NCBI GenBank assembly: GCA_947577075.1
Contig: CANPTW010000007.1
Span: 18,367 to 82,366 of the forward strand
Source of the DNA: an uncultured Oscillibacter sp.
GTDB lineage: Bacteria; Bacillota; Clostridia; Oscillospirales; Oscillospiraceae
DNA length: 64,000 bases
Reading direction: 5' to 3'
Made by a program: the position numbers and the translations under genes. Each line of letters starts with the position of its first letter. The first letter of the stretch is position 1. Shown here piece after piece: positions 32,733 to 41,026 of the stretch. Under the pieces are notes generated by a model. It was not told the DNA's origin, did not search any database, and worked only from the letters and a program-made list of their open reading frames with translations.

Positions 32733-33223
32733 CGGCGCTCCGCATCGGCCACGGCTACGACGTCCACCGTCTGGCCGGGGACCGGAAGCTGATTTTGGGC
32801 GGCGTGGAGATTCCCTGGGAAAAGGGGCTTTTGGGCCACTCCGACGCGGACGTCCTGGTCCACGCCGTGATGGACGCCCTGGCGGGGGCCGCCCGCCTGG
32901 GGGACATCGGGAAGCTGTTCCCGGACACGGACCCGGCCTATCGGGGGATTTCCAGCCTCAAGCTGCTGGAGGAGGTGGGCCGCCTTTTGCGGGGGAGTGG
33001 CTTTGCCGTGGTGAACATCGACGCCACGCTGCTGGCCCAGGCCCCCAAGATTGCCCCTTATAAGGCCCGGATGGCGGAGAACATTGCCGCCGCGTTGGGC
33101 ATCGAAGCGGAGCAGGTCAGCGTCAAGGCCACCACCGAGGAGGGCTTGGGCTTCACCGGGGACGGTTCCGGCATGGCGGCCCATGCCGTGGTTCTGGTGG
33201 AGAAAAAGGGAGCGAGCCTATGA
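32729..33223 (+). CDS. ispF: 2-C-methyl-D-erythritol 2,4-cyclodiphosphate synthase
   Basis: IspF closes the cyclic diphosphate ring in the MEP pathway. The 164 residues are a complete Isp[12 protein letters not shown] with metal-binding Asp and His at residues 11-13, [37 protein letters not shown] and the C-terminal [21 protein letters not shown]. It follows ispD with a four-base overlap and overlaps the next gene likewise. Confidence 0.97.
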   Translation: MTALRIGHGYDVHRLAGDRKLILGGVEIPWEKGLLGHSDADVLVHAVMDALAGAARLGDIGKLFPDTDPAYRGISSLKLLEEVGRLLRGSGFAVVNIDATLLAQAPKIAPYKARMAENIAAALGIEAEQVSVKATTEEGLGFTGDGSGMAAHAVVLVEKKGASL

Positions 33224-33594
33224 GACAACGGAAACTCTCCTTTGCCGCGATGCTTCTTCTGATGCTGGTTTTGCTGGCCGCGCCGTTTTTGGCCCTGGAT
33301 TTTGCCTCCCGGCGGGGAAGCCCTACGACGGATGTTTTCATTAAAAACCTTGTCTTAGAGGATACCCATTTCTCCATGACGGCAAGCCTGGAGAGAAAGA
33401 GTGCCACAACGTTCCGCCGGGCCAATTGGGAAATAGAGGACGACGTGTTGTATATCACCCTTTTCAGCGGGCTGGTCCGGGGTGGCTACTGCCAGGATAA
33501 ACTGAATGTCGACTTTGAGAACGATGCCCTGCGGGATGTCCGGCAGGTCTGTCTGCGGGACCGTTCTTTTTCCAGACTCATATATTCCAGATAG
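33220..33594 (+). CDS. Hypothetical exported or membrane-anchored protein
   Basis: No family was recognised. The 124 residues begin with a basic stretch and a hydrophobic helix (about 8-26, [21 protein letters not shown]), either an uncleaved anchor or a signal peptide. The rest (from about 36) looks like a small beta-rich domain ([38 protein letters not shown]) outside the membrane. The ATG overlaps the ispF stop by four bases, so it is co-transcribed; a terminator follows at 33602. A role linked to IspF is not implied. Confidence 0.7.
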   Translation: MRQRKLSFAAMLLLMLVLLAAPFLALDFASRRGSPTTDVFIKNLVLEDTHFSMTASLERKSATTFRRANWEIEDDVLYITLFSGLVRGGYCQDKLNVDFENDALRDVRQVCLRDRSFSRLIYSR

Positions 33595-33601
33595 TCTCTT
33601 G

Positions 33602-33625
33602 CGCTCCGCCTCGGCGGGGCGTTTT
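33602..33625 (+). terminator. Terminator of the ispD-ispF operon
   Basis: CGCTCCGCC (33602-33610) pairs with GGCGGGGCG (33613-33621), with one G-T pair, followed by four T. Confidence 0.65.
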
Positions 33626-33637
33626 CGCGCGCTGGCA

Positions 33638-33674
33638 CCTTTCTCTCCGGGTCCCATAAAATAGGAGAGAAAGG
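33638..33674 (+). promoter_or_regulatory. Hairpin masking the ribosome site of the DUF3343 gene
   Basis: CCTTTCTCTCC (33638-33648) is the perfect complement of GGAGAGAAAGG (33664-33674). The right arm runs into the AAAGGAGG ribosome site (33670-33677) of the gene at 33685, so folding would limit translation. Confidence 0.5.
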
Positions 33675-33684
33675 AGGAGTGTTT

Positions 33685-33936
33685 GTGGAGCACTATATCG
33701 TCCTCGCCCGCTCCGTGACCTACGCCCAGCGGATGCAGAAATCCCTGAGCCGGGCGGGCATTCGCTGCCAGATCTTTCGGCCTCCCAGAGACCTGACGGA
33801 CCTGGGCTGCGCTTACGCCGTGCGCATAGCGGTTTCTAATCTGCCGGAGGCTCTCTCGGCCCTGCACAAGGACCGGCTGGACCCCGTTCAAATATTTATC
33901 TACCAGCAGGGACAGTACCAGGAGGTGGGGCCATGA
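33685..33936 (+). CDS. DUF3343 family protein (putative Se/S carrier-like)
   Basis: The 83-residue product (VEHYIVLARSVTYAQRMQKSL, then RCQIFRPPRDLTDLGCAYAVRI) fits DUF3343, small proteins usually found beside cysteine desulfurases or selenium genes and proposed to carry sulfur or selenium. The single Cys in DLGCAYAV corresponds to the conserved family cysteine. The GTG at 33685 is preferred because it lies seven bases after AAAGGAGG; a GTG at 33679 is too close. The end overlaps the downstream cysteine desulfurase gene by four bases, supporting a joint role. Confidence 0.8.
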   Translation: MEHYIVLARSVTYAQRMQKSLSRAGIRCQIFRPPRDLTDLGCAYAVRIAVSNLPEALSALHKDRLDPVQIFIYQQGQYQEVGP

Positions 33937-35066
33937 TCTACTTTGACAGCGCGGCCACCAGCTTCCAAAAACCGGCCTCCGTGGCCGCCGCCATGTGGGA
34001 GGCGCTGGCCTCCATGAGCTCGCCGGGGCGGGGGGGATACCCCGCCGCCGCGAAGGCGGCCGACACGGCCTTTCAATGCCGCTCCGAGCTGGCGGAGCTC
34101 TTTGGCCTCGGCAACCCGGAGCAGGTGGTTTTTACCCTCAACGCCACGCATGCGCTGAACATCGCCATCAAGAGCCTGGTTCCGCCCGGGGGAAAGGCGG
34201 TGGTTTCCGGCTATGAGCACAACGCCGTCACCCGCCCGCTGGAGGCCCTGCGGGCCAGGATATCCGTGGCCGCCGCCCCGCTTTTTGAACCGGATGCGGT
34301 GCTGGAGGCCTTTGACCGCCTGATCAGGCCTGATACCGACGCCGTGATCTGCAGTCATGTCTCCAACGTCTTCGGCTTCATACAGCCGGTGGAGGAGATC
34401 GGAAAGATCTGCCGGAGCCGGGGAGTGCCCTTTATCGTCGACGCCTCCCAGTCCGCGGGAATTCTGCCCTTGGACATGGGAAGCCTTGGCGCGGCCTTTG
34501 CCGCCATGCCGGGACACAAGGGACTCTATGGTCCCCAGGGCACGGGCGTGCTGCTCTGCAGGGAGGATGCGCCGGCCCGGCCCTTACTGGAGGGGGGCAC
34601 CGGCAGCCAGTCCATCCAGCAGCAGATGCCCGACTTCCTGCCGGACCGGCTGGAGGCCGGGACCCTCAACATGACGGGCATCGCGGGGCTGCTGGCCGGC
34701 GTCCGCTACGTCCGCCGCGGGGGACTGGAAAAAATACTGGAACACGAAAAGCATCTGACCCGCCTGGCGGTCCAGGGCCTGGAAACCCTGCCCGGTCTGC
34801 GGGTCTACGCCTCTCCCGGCCTGCGGGACCAGACGGGAGTTCTCTCCTTCACGATGGAGGGGCGGGACGTGGAGGATCTGGGGGAGGCCCTGGCCGAGCG
34901 GGGGATTGCCGTCCGGGCGGGCATTCACTGCGCCCCCTATGCCCACCGAACCGCCGGGACCCTGGATACCGGCACCGTCCGCCTGAGCTTCTCCGATTTC
35001 AACACGCCCGAGGAGGTCGCCCGCCTGATCCGCGCGATCCACGGGGACTTGGGGCGTTTTTTCTGA
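33933..35066 (+). CDS. Cysteine desulfurase family protein (class V aminotransferase)
   Basis: A 377-residue PLP enzyme of the NifS/SufS/CsdA fold. It shows YFDSAATSFQKP at the start, the Schiff-base lysine in AAMPGHKGLYGPQGTGVLL (about residue 200), and the catalytic loop GIHCAPYAHRTAG with the sulfur-accepting Cys (about 333). It is likely to release sulfur (or selenium) from cysteine and pass it to the DUF3343 protein encoded directly upstream with a four-base overlap. It is not the main iscS type of an ISC cluster, as no scaffold gene follows. Confidence 0.88.
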   Translation: MIYFDSAATSFQKPASVAAAMWEALASMSSPGRGGYPAAAKAADTAFQCRSELAELFGLGNPEQVVFTLNATHALNIAIKSLVPPGGKAVVSGYEHNAVTRPLEALRARISVAAAPLFEPDAVLEAFDRLIRPDTDAVICSHVSNVFGFIQPVEEIGKICRSRGVPFIVDASQSAGILPLDMGSLGAAFAAMPGHKGLYGPQGTGVLLCREDAPARPLLEGGTGSQSIQQQMPDFLPDRLEAGTLNMTGIAGLLAGVRYVRRGGLEKILEHEKHLTRLAVQGLETLPGLRVYASPGLRDQTGVLSFTMEGRDVEDLGEALAERGIAVRAGIHCAPYAHRTAGTLDTGTVRLSFSDFNTPEEVARLIRAIHGDLGRFF

Positions 35067-35106
35067 ACAGTCCGTGAATTTTTCGGTAATTTCCCCTTGG
35101 TTTACC

Positions 35107-35135
35107 TTGCTTTTTACCGCAGGCTTCTATATAAT
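35107..35135 (+). promoter_or_regulatory. Sigma-A promoter of the cdaA-cdaR operon
   Basis: TTGCTT (35107-35112) and TATAAT (35130-35135), 17-base spacer. The roughly 84-base leader that follows contains two small hairpins (CCGGGAG/CTCCCGG and GCCGCC/GGCGGC). Confidence 0.78.
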
Positions 35136-35225
35136 CTAAAGTATTCATGACCTGATGCCGGGAGGCGCTCCCGGAGGAACAGCCGCCCCACAGGCGGCCG
35201 GGAGGAAAGGGATGACGTCGTAAAA

Positions 35226-36098
35226 ATGAATGTGACGCTTACAGAACTGTTTTCCACCATTGGCCGGTATCTGCTGACCATTGGGGTGGCGGACGTTCTG
35301 GATATCACCATCATGGTGTTCGCGCTCTATAAGGTGCTCACCCTGGCCCAGACCACCAAGGCCGCCAGCCTGCTCAAGGGGCTGTTTGTGTTCCTGGCGG
35401 TGCTGCTTTTGAGCTATCTGTTCCAGCTGAACGGCATTTACTACCTGCTCAGCAAGATGGTGGAGTGGGGCGTGCTGGCCCTTGTCATTCTCTTTCAGCC
35501 GGAGATCCGCCGGATTCTGGAGGAGATGGGCAGCCGCCGCATCCTGGCCTTTTTCGCCCGGACGGAGAATGCCAGCGTTCTGGAGCAGACCATTGAGCAG
35601 ACGGTGCTGGCCTGCTCCGAGATGTCCCAGTCCCGTACCGGCGCGCTGATTGTGTTTGAGCGGGAAATCCTGCTGGACGACATGGTCCGCAGCGGGACGG
35701 TGCTGGACGCGGCGGTGTCCAGTGAGCTTTTGAAAAATATCTTCTTCGTAAAAGCGCCCATGCATGACGGAGCGGTCATTGTCCGCCATGGCCGGGTGCT
35801 GGGAGCGGGCTGCATGCTGCCTCTGAGCAAGAATGTGAACCTCTCCCGGGACCTGGGGATGCGGCACCGGGCCGGCATCGGCATGAGCGAGAACTCCGAT
35901 GCGGTGGTGGTCATCGTGTCGGAGGAGACCGGCTCTATTTCCGTGGCCACCGGCGGGATGCTGAAACGGCATCTGAAGCCGGAGACCCTGGATAACCTCC
36001 TGCGGAACGAACTGCTTCCGCAGGAGGAGAGCGGGACCGACACGCAGAAATTCAGCCTGACGGGCCTGCTGCGCTCCAGGAAGGACGGAGGTGCGTAA
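35226..36098 (+). CDS. cdaA: Diadenylate cyclase CdaA
   Basis: CdaA makes the essential messenger c-di-AMP from ATP. The 290-residue protein has three N-terminal membrane helices (about 15-35, 45-62, 68-88) and the DAC domain with both active-site motifs, APMHDGAVIV (DGA, about 180) and LGMRHRAGIGMSE (RHR, about 215). A weak AAGGGATGACG site precedes the ATG. cdaR (ybbR), its regulator, follows at once, the conserved Firmicute order; glmM, the usual third gene, is not here. Confidence 0.96.
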   Translation: MNVTLTELFSTIGRYLLTIGVADVLDITIMVFALYKVLTLAQTTKAASLLKGLFVFLAVLLLSYLFQLNGIYYLLSKMVEWGVLALVILFQPEIRRILEEMGSRRILAFFARTENASVLEQTIEQTVLACSEMSQSRTGALIVFEREILLDDMVRSGTVLDAAVSSELLKNIFFVKAPMHDGAVIVRHGRVLGAGCMLPLSKNVNLSRDLGMRHRAGIGMSENSDAVVVIVSEETGSISVATGGMLKRHLKPETLDNLLRNELLPQEESGTDTQKFSLTGLLRSRKDGGA

Positions 36099-36099
36099 G

Positions 36100-37455
36100 G
36101 TGGAGAACGAAAGAGCGGGACACCGCAGGATTGTCTATTTGCTGCTGTCGGTTTTGGTGGCCGCCGGCATCTGGCTCTATGCCGACCTGACCAGCGGGCC
36201 CAACAGCACGCCCAAAACCGTAACCAAGGAATTTGAGGCGATTCCCATCGAGTTTCTGTACGAGAGCACCCTGACGGACCGGGGGCTGATGCTGGTGGAG
36301 GAGGGCACGGACCTCACCATCGACCTGACCCTGTCGGGCACCCGCTGGGACATCGCCAATCTGGACCGCTCCGAGATCCGGGTGACGGTGAGCCTCTTTG
36401 ACGTGACCAATCCCGGGGAGCAGCGCATCAATTGGAACATCAGCTATACGGATTCCAAGTTCAATGCCAACACCTTCCAGCCGGAGAATACCAGCTTCCG
36501 CATGGCCCGGGTAAACATCAGCGAGCTGTACAGCCGCACCATCGACGTGAGCTGTGAGCTGGTGGGCAACGTGGCGGAGACGTATTCCGCCGGTCAGGTC
36601 CAGCTCTCCCATACGGAAGTGGAGGTCCGGGGCCTTCAGGAGGATATCAATCCCATCAGCTATGCCAAGATCACCCTGGACATCGGCGAGAGCGCGGTGG
36701 AAACCGTATCCCGGGATTTGGAGCTCCAGTACTACGACAAGAACGGCCAGCTTTTGGACAAGGGCAGCATCCACTCCAGCGTGGAAAATGTCCGGGCCAC
36801 TCTGCCGGTGTTTGTCACCAAGGAGCTGCAGCTGGTGGTGAACTTTATCCAGGCCCCCGGCTCCCGCCTGCGAAATACCGACTATGAGATCGAGCCCGGA
36901 AGCATCGTCGTCTCCGGAGACGCCACCCAGCTGAAAAATGTGGAAACCCTGGTCCTGGGGAGCTATGACCTGGCGGAGCTGGGCACCACCGCCTTTGAGA
37001 ATTATACCACTACGAACTACTCTATCATTATGCCCGACGGCTGCCAGAATCTCAGCGGCGTCACCCGTGCCGCCCTGCGCATCCGCTTTGAGGATATGAC
37101 CAGCGCCGTGATTCCCACGGAAAACATCTCCTGGCTGAATCTCCCCGAGGGGAAGCGGGTCGAACTGCTGACCGGCAGCCTGCCGGTGAAGGTATTCGGC
37201 ACCGAGGCGGACGTCTCCGCCCTGACGGGGGAGGACATTGCTGTGACGCTGGATCTCAGCGACTACACCGCGGCTTCCGGCACGTATACCATTCCGGCGG
37301 AAGTGACGGTCAACAAGGGCGATATCGGCATCAGCGGCTTGTATCAGGTCCAGGTCACCATTCGGGAGGGGAGCGAGGAGCCGCCGCCGGAGGAAACGCC
37401 CGCTTCCTCCCCGGGGGACGAGCCGGAAGGCGCGCTCCCCCCGGACGAGACTTGA
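36100..37455 (+). CDS. cdaR: CdaR (YbbR-domain regulator of CdaA)
   Basis: CdaR is anchored in the membrane, interacts with CdaA and tunes c-di-AMP synthesis. The 451 residues begin with a membrane helix (about 10-28) and continue as an extracytoplasmic stretch of several YbbR beta-domains (for example EFEAIPIEFLYES and RTIDVSCELVGNV), ending in a Pro/Glu-rich tail that is probably disordered. A GTG at 36100 is favoured because GGAGG stands eight bases upstream; GTG 36091 is possible but overlaps that site. It lies directly after cdaA. Confidence 0.92.
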   Translation: MENERAGHRRIVYLLLSVLVAAGIWLYADLTSGPNSTPKTVTKEFEAIPIEFLYESTLTDRGLMLVEEGTDLTIDLTLSGTRWDIANLDRSEIRVTVSLFDVTNPGEQRINWNISYTDSKFNANTFQPENTSFRMARVNISELYSRTIDVSCELVGNVAETYSAGQVQLSHTEVEVRGLQEDINPISYAKITLDIGESAVETVSRDLELQYYDKNGQLLDKGSIHSSVENVRATLPVFVTKELQLVVNFIQAPGSRLRNTDYEIEPGSIVVSGDATQLKNVETLVLGSYDLAELGTTAFENYTTTNYSIIMPDGCQNLSGVTRAALRIRFEDMTSAVIPTENISWLNLPEGKRVELLTGSLPVKVFGTEADVSALTGEDIAVTLDLSDYTAASGTYTIPAEVTVNKGDIGISGLYQVQVTIREGSEEPPPEETPASSPGDEPEGALPPDET

Positions 37456-37469
37456 ATTTGGAGGATCAC

Positions 37470-37880
37470 ATGACACAGATTGCAACGGTTGAACGGCTTT
37501 TGGATTCCGAGCATGCGGAGATTTCCGTTCCCCGGAAATCCGCCTGCGGGCACGACTGCGAGGAGTGCGCCGGCTGCGGCGTCACAGGCGCGGCGGTTCA
37601 CGCTAAGGCGCTGAATCCCATCGGCGCCGCCCCGGGCCAAAAGGTCGTGGTGGAGAGCAGCACCAAGAAGATGCTCCGCATTGTCGCCCTGGTTTATCTG
37701 ATTCCGGTGGCACTGTTTTTCGCGGGTTATGCTGCCGCCGTGGCGGCCGCCGCCGGCGTTGCGGTCCAGTACGCCGCCGCCATAACGGGCTTTGTCCTGG
37801 GCATTCTGGGCGCGGTGGCCTATGACCGCCGTCTCCGGGCCAGGGGCGGGCTGTCCTTTACCATCGTCCGGCTGTTCTGA
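37470..37880 (+). CDS. RseC/SoxR-reducing system family protein
   Basis: The 136-residue protein has an N-terminal Cys cluster (SACGHDCEECAGCG, about residues 24-37) and two membrane helices (about 68-88 and 94-115), as in the RseC/RsxC-associated family that links redox state to regulators. GGAGGATCAC precedes the ATG at 37470; an upstream TTG is unlikely. Its stop overlaps the next ATG by one base. The Rnf/Rsx electron-transfer genes are not in the window, so the exact partner is unknown. Confidence 0.85.
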   Translation: MTQIATVERLLDSEHAEISVPRKSACGHDCEECAGCGVTGAAVHAKALNPIGAAPGQKVVVESSTKKMLRIVALVYLIPVALFFAGYAAAVAAAAGVAVQYAAAITGFVLGILGAVAYDRRLRARGGLSFTIVRLF

Positions 37881-38767
37881 TGTTCGGCTACGTCAGGCCG
37901 CCCCTGGACCTGCCGGAGGAGGAGCGGAAGCGGTTCGGACGAGCCTACTGCGGCCTCTGCCACGCCCTGGGGGAGCGGTATGGGACGGCGGCCCGGTTCA
38001 TCCTGAACTATGATTTTACCTTCCTGGCCATTCTCCTCTCGGAGCGGGAGGAGGGCCCCGTCCATCACGGCCGCTGCGCCGCCCACCCCGTCCACGGGCG
38101 GGACCGGCTGGAGAGCACGGAGGCCCTGGCCCTGGCGGCGGATGAGAGCGTGATTTTAGCCTATTGGCAGGCCCGGGACGGCGTGGAGGACCACGATTGG
38201 CTCCACGGCCTGAAATACCGGGGGGCCTCCGCCGTTTTGGAGCGGGCCTATCGGAAGGCCGCCGCCCTTCGCCCGGATTTTGACGAGGGCGCCCGCCTCC
38301 AGCTGAAGCTGCTGGCGGAGCTGGAGCGGGAGGGCTGTTCTTCCATGGACCGGGCGGCGGACGCCTTTGCCGGACTGCTTCAAAGGGCCGCCCAGGCGGT
38401 GGACGAGCCGGTCCGGCGGCGGGTCCTGGAGCAGCTTTTGTATCACCTGGGCCGCTGGGTCTACCTGGTGGACGCGGCGGACGACCTGAAGAAGGACGCC
38501 GCCTCGGGGAACTATAATCCGGTGGCCCTGCGCTATGGGCTGGCGGAGGGCGTCTGGACGGAGGAGAGCTGCCGGAGCTTTGCCGCCACGCTGGACCACT
38601 CCATTCACATGATGGCCACCGCCTTTGAACTGTGGGACTTCGGCGTTTGGACGCCGATTTTGCAGACCACCCTCTATGCCGGCCTTTTCCGCGTGGGAAA
38701 GGCGGTGCTGGACGGCACCTTCCGGAGCCGGGAAAACAAGAGAGAAACACAGGAGAGAAGCACATGA
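37880..38767 (+). CDS. DUF5685 family protein
   Basis: A 295-residue, mainly helical protein without membrane segments, matching the DUF5685 pattern: MFGYVRPPLDLPEEER, GRAYCGLCHALGERYG with the conserved CxxC, the NYDFTFLAILL stretch, and DAADDLKKDAASGNYNPVALRYG near residue 205. Asp pairs in the last motif recall all-helical prenyl-transferase-like active sites, but no function is established. It ends inside the start of the DnaJ-like gene (four-base overlap), so these genes are co-transcribed. Confidence 0.82.
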   Translation: MFGYVRPPLDLPEEERKRFGRAYCGLCHALGERYGTAARFILNYDFTFLAILLSEREEGPVHHGRCAAHPVHGRDRLESTEALALAADESVILAYWQARDGVEDHDWLHGLKYRGASAVLERAYRKAAALRPDFDEGARLQLKLLAELEREGCSSMDRAADAFAGLLQRAAQAVDEPVRRRVLEQLLYHLGRWVYLVDAADDLKKDAASGNYNPVALRYGLAEGVWTEESCRSFAATLDHSIHMMATAFELWDFGVWTPILQTTLYAGLFRVGKAVLDGTFRSRENKRETQERST

Positions 38768-39372
38768 ACGATCCCTATCAGGTCCTCGGCGTCCCGGAGA
38801 GCGCCACGGATGAAGAAGTCAAGCGGGCATATCGGGAGCTGGCGCGAAAATACCACCCGGACAATTATCACGACAACCCTCTGGCGGATCTCGCCCAAGA
38901 GAAGATGAAAGAGATCAACGCCGCCTATGAGGAGATCAACAAGCGGCGCAGCGGCGGCGGGGGCAGAGCGGGGGGACCCGGCTCCTCCTACGCCGGGGGC
39001 TGGCAGCAGTCCTACGGCTCCGGCGGCTCCTCGGTCCTCCAGCAGGTCCGGGCCGCCATCCAGGTGGGCGATCTCGCCCGGGCGGAAGCGCTGCTGAACA
39101 ACACCCAGGACCACGGCGCGGAGTGGAATTTCTTAAAAGGTGCGGTGTGCTACCGCCGCGGCTGGATGGACGAGGCCCTGCGGTACTACCAGACCGCCTG
39201 CCAGATGGAGCCCAATAACCCGGAATACCGGCGGGCCCTGAACCTGATGCAGGGCGGAGCCGCCTACCGCCCCGGGGGCGAACCCTTTGGAACCCTTTGC
39301 ACCGGAAATCCCTGCCTGACGCTGTGCTGTGCCTATACGCTGTGCAACGGCGGCTACTGCTGCTTTATCTGA
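38764..39372 (+). CDS. DnaJ-domain protein with TPR segment and Cys-rich tail
   Basis: The 202-residue protein has a J domain at residues 1-65 (PYQVLGVPESATDEEVKRAY, the HPD motif in KYHPDNYHD), a Gly/Ser-rich linker, a TPR-like pair (AEWNFLKGAVCYRRGWMDEA, ALRYYQTACQMEPNNPEYR) and a C-terminal tail with several cysteines (CTGNPCLTLCCAYTLC). The HPD motif indicates that it can stimulate an Hsp70. The tail may bind metal or be lipid-modified; this is speculation. The downstream gene encodes a related protein without the J domain. Confidence 0.88.
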   Translation: MNDPYQVLGVPESATDEEVKRAYRELARKYHPDNYHDNPLADLAQEKMKEINAAYEEINKRRSGGGGRAGGPGSSYAGGWQQSYGSGGSSVLQQVRAAIQVGDLARAEALLNNTQDHGAEWNFLKGAVCYRRGWMDEALRYYQTACQMEPNNPEYRRALNLMQGGAAYRPGGEPFGTLCTGNPCLTLCCAYTLCNGGYCCFI

Positions 39373-39396
39373 CGGAGCCCGGGAGGAGGAGCGGTC

Positions 39397-39873
39397 ATGG
39401 ACGAGCATACGGCAAGTTCTCCCGGCCGGGACGAAAACGCGGACGCTCAGGTTTTTCTAAAGGTCCGCTCCGATATCCAGGCGGAGGAGCTTTTACGGGC
39501 GGAGGAACTGCTGGACGGGGTGGAGGACCACTGCGCCGAGTGGCATTTCCTCAAAGGTGCGGTGTACTACCGCAAGGGTTGGATGGACGAGGCGCAGACG
39601 CACTACGAGACTGCCGCCCGGATGGAGCCGGAGAACCGGGAGTATCGGGAGGCGGTGGACCGGATGAAGAATGAAGAGCGGTACATTCCGGGAGGGGATC
39701 CCTTTGGAACGCTGTCCGCCTCCACGGTCTCCTGCCTGACGGTCCTTGGCGTAGCGGGTTTTTCCTGTTTGACCTGTCGGCTTTGTGCTTGTCATTCTTA
39801 TAAATGCTGCTATGAGTTGTGCGGCGATGTATACTGCTGCTGCGGCAGTAACTTTTGGAACCGCTGCGGATGA
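39397..39873 (+). CDS. TPR protein with Cys-rich tail, paralogue of the upstream DnaJ-like protein
   Basis: The 158 residues lack a J domain but resemble the C-terminal half of the upstream protein: AEWHFLKGAVYYRKGWMDEA, HYETAARMEPENREYREAV and the PGGDPFGTLSAST turn. The tail is even richer in cysteine (about ten in the last 45 residues, for example CLTCRLCACHSYKCCYELCG). AGGAGGAGC precedes the ATG. The pair is most simply explained by a partial duplication of the DnaJ-like gene. The function is unknown. Confidence 0.78.
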   Translation: MDEHTASSPGRDENADAQVFLKVRSDIQAEELLRAEELLDGVEDHCAEWHFLKGAVYYRKGWMDEAQTHYETAARMEPENREYREAVDRMKNEERYIPGGDPFGTLSASTVSCLTVLGVAGFSCLTCRLCACHSYKCCYELCGDVYCCCGSNFWNRCG

Positions 39874-39902
39874 ACGTTTCATGTAAGCTGGGGGAGGGTG
39901 CC

Positions 39903-40784
39903 ATGATTAAGAGCATGACCGGCTATGGCCGGGCGAGAGAGACGAGGAACAGTCGGGATATCACCGTGGAGGTCCGGGCGGTCAACAACCGCTATCTGGA
40001 CTGCACCGTGAAGATGCCCCGACTGTATATCTTTGCCGAGGACGCGCTGAAGCAGCGGGTCCAGAAGGCGGTTTCCCGGGGAAAGGTGGACGTGTTCGTC
40101 ACGGTGGACGCCTCCGCCGCCGATGTGACACAGGTGACGGTGAACCGGGAGCTGGCGGGGCAGTATGCCGCCGCCCTCAGGGAACTGGCGGAGGTCTGCG
40201 GTTCTGCGGCTTATGAGGCGACGCCGGAGACGCTGGCCCGGTTTCCGGACGTGCTCTCCGTCACCAAGGCGGACGAGGACCTGGAGACCGTCAGCGCCGA
40301 CCTCTGCGCCGTGCTGGACGCGGCCCTGGCGGCGTTCAACGAGATGCGGGGCGTGGAGGGCGCCCGGCTGGCGGAGGACATCGGAAACCGCCTCTCCGCC
40401 ATTGAGTCCTACACCGGGCAGGTGGAGGCCCGCTCCCCGGAGACGGTGGCGGAGTACCGGGCCAAGCTCACCGCCCGGATGCAGGAGGCGCTACAAAGCG
40501 TGACCATCGACCCTCAGCGCATTCTCACCGAGGCGGCCATCTACGCCGACAAGGTGGCGGTGGACGAGGAGACCGTCCGCCTGCGGAGCCACACGGCCCA
40601 GCTCCGGACCATGCTGGAGGCCACGGAGCCCATGGGGCGGAAGATGGACTTCCTCATTCAGGAGGTCAACCGGGAGGCCAACACCATCGGCTCCAAATGC
40701 GGCGACGTGTCCATCGCCCAGGTGGTGGTAAATCTGAAGGCCGAGGTGGAGAAGATGCGGGAACAGGTCCAGAACGTGGAGTGA
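39903..40784 (+). CDS. yicC: YicC/YloC family endoribonuclease
   Basis: YicC-family proteins are endoribonucleases that cut small and messenger RNAs. The 293 residues begin IKSMTGYGRARETRNSRDIT, then EVRAVNNRYLDCTVKMPR (YicC_N) and end with the DUF1732 part ILTEAAIYADKVAVDEETVR and EPMGRKMDFLIQEVNREANTIGSK. The ATG at 39903 follows GGGGGAGGG. It opens a block (yloC-remA-gmk-rpoZ-priA-def-fmt) in the same order as in B. subtilis. Only coaBC is missing between rpoZ and priA. Confidence 0.95.
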   Translation: MIKSMTGYGRARETRNSRDITVEVRAVNNRYLDCTVKMPRLYIFAEDALKQRVQKAVSRGKVDVFVTVDASAADVTQVTVNRELAGQYAAALRELAEVCGSAAYEATPETLARFPDVLSVTKADEDLETVSADLCAVLDAALAAFNEMRGVEGARLAEDIGNRLSAIESYTGQVEARSPETVAEYRAKLTARMQEALQSVTIDPQRILTEAAIYADKVAVDEETVRLRSHTAQLRTMLEATEPMGRKMDFLIQEVNREANTIGSKCGDVSIAQVVVNLKAEVEKMREQVQNVE

Positions 40785-40786
40785 GT

Positions 40787-41026
40787 ATGGAATTTATTGA
40801 AATCGGGTTTGGGAGCATGGTCTCCCGGGAGCGGGTGGTCGCCGTGGTGGGCCCGGACTCCGCCCCCATCCGCCGCATGACCCAGGAGAGCCGGGAGCGG
40901 GGCGTCCTCATCGACGCCACCTATGGGAGGAAAACCGCCTCTATTTTCATCATGGACAGCGGTCATGTGATCTTATCAGCCCTGCCGACCGAACGGTTTG
41001 GCCCAGGGGAACAGGAGGAAGCATGA
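40787..41026 (+). CDS. remA: RemA/DUF370 family DNA-binding regulator
   Basis: The 79-residue protein is a full DUF370 domain: EFIEIGFGSMVSRERVVAVV, APIRRMTQESRERGVLIDAT and YGRKTASIFIMDSGHVILSA. In B. subtilis RemA oligomerises on DNA and activates matrix and osmoprotectant genes. Whether it controls matrix here is not known; in Clostridia the gene is conserved regardless. It begins three bases after the yicC stop and its end overlaps gmk by four. Confidence 0.94.
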   Translation: MEFIEIGFGSMVSRERVVAVVGPDSAPIRRMTQESRERGVLIDATYGRKTASIFIMDSGHVILSALPTERFGPGEQEEA

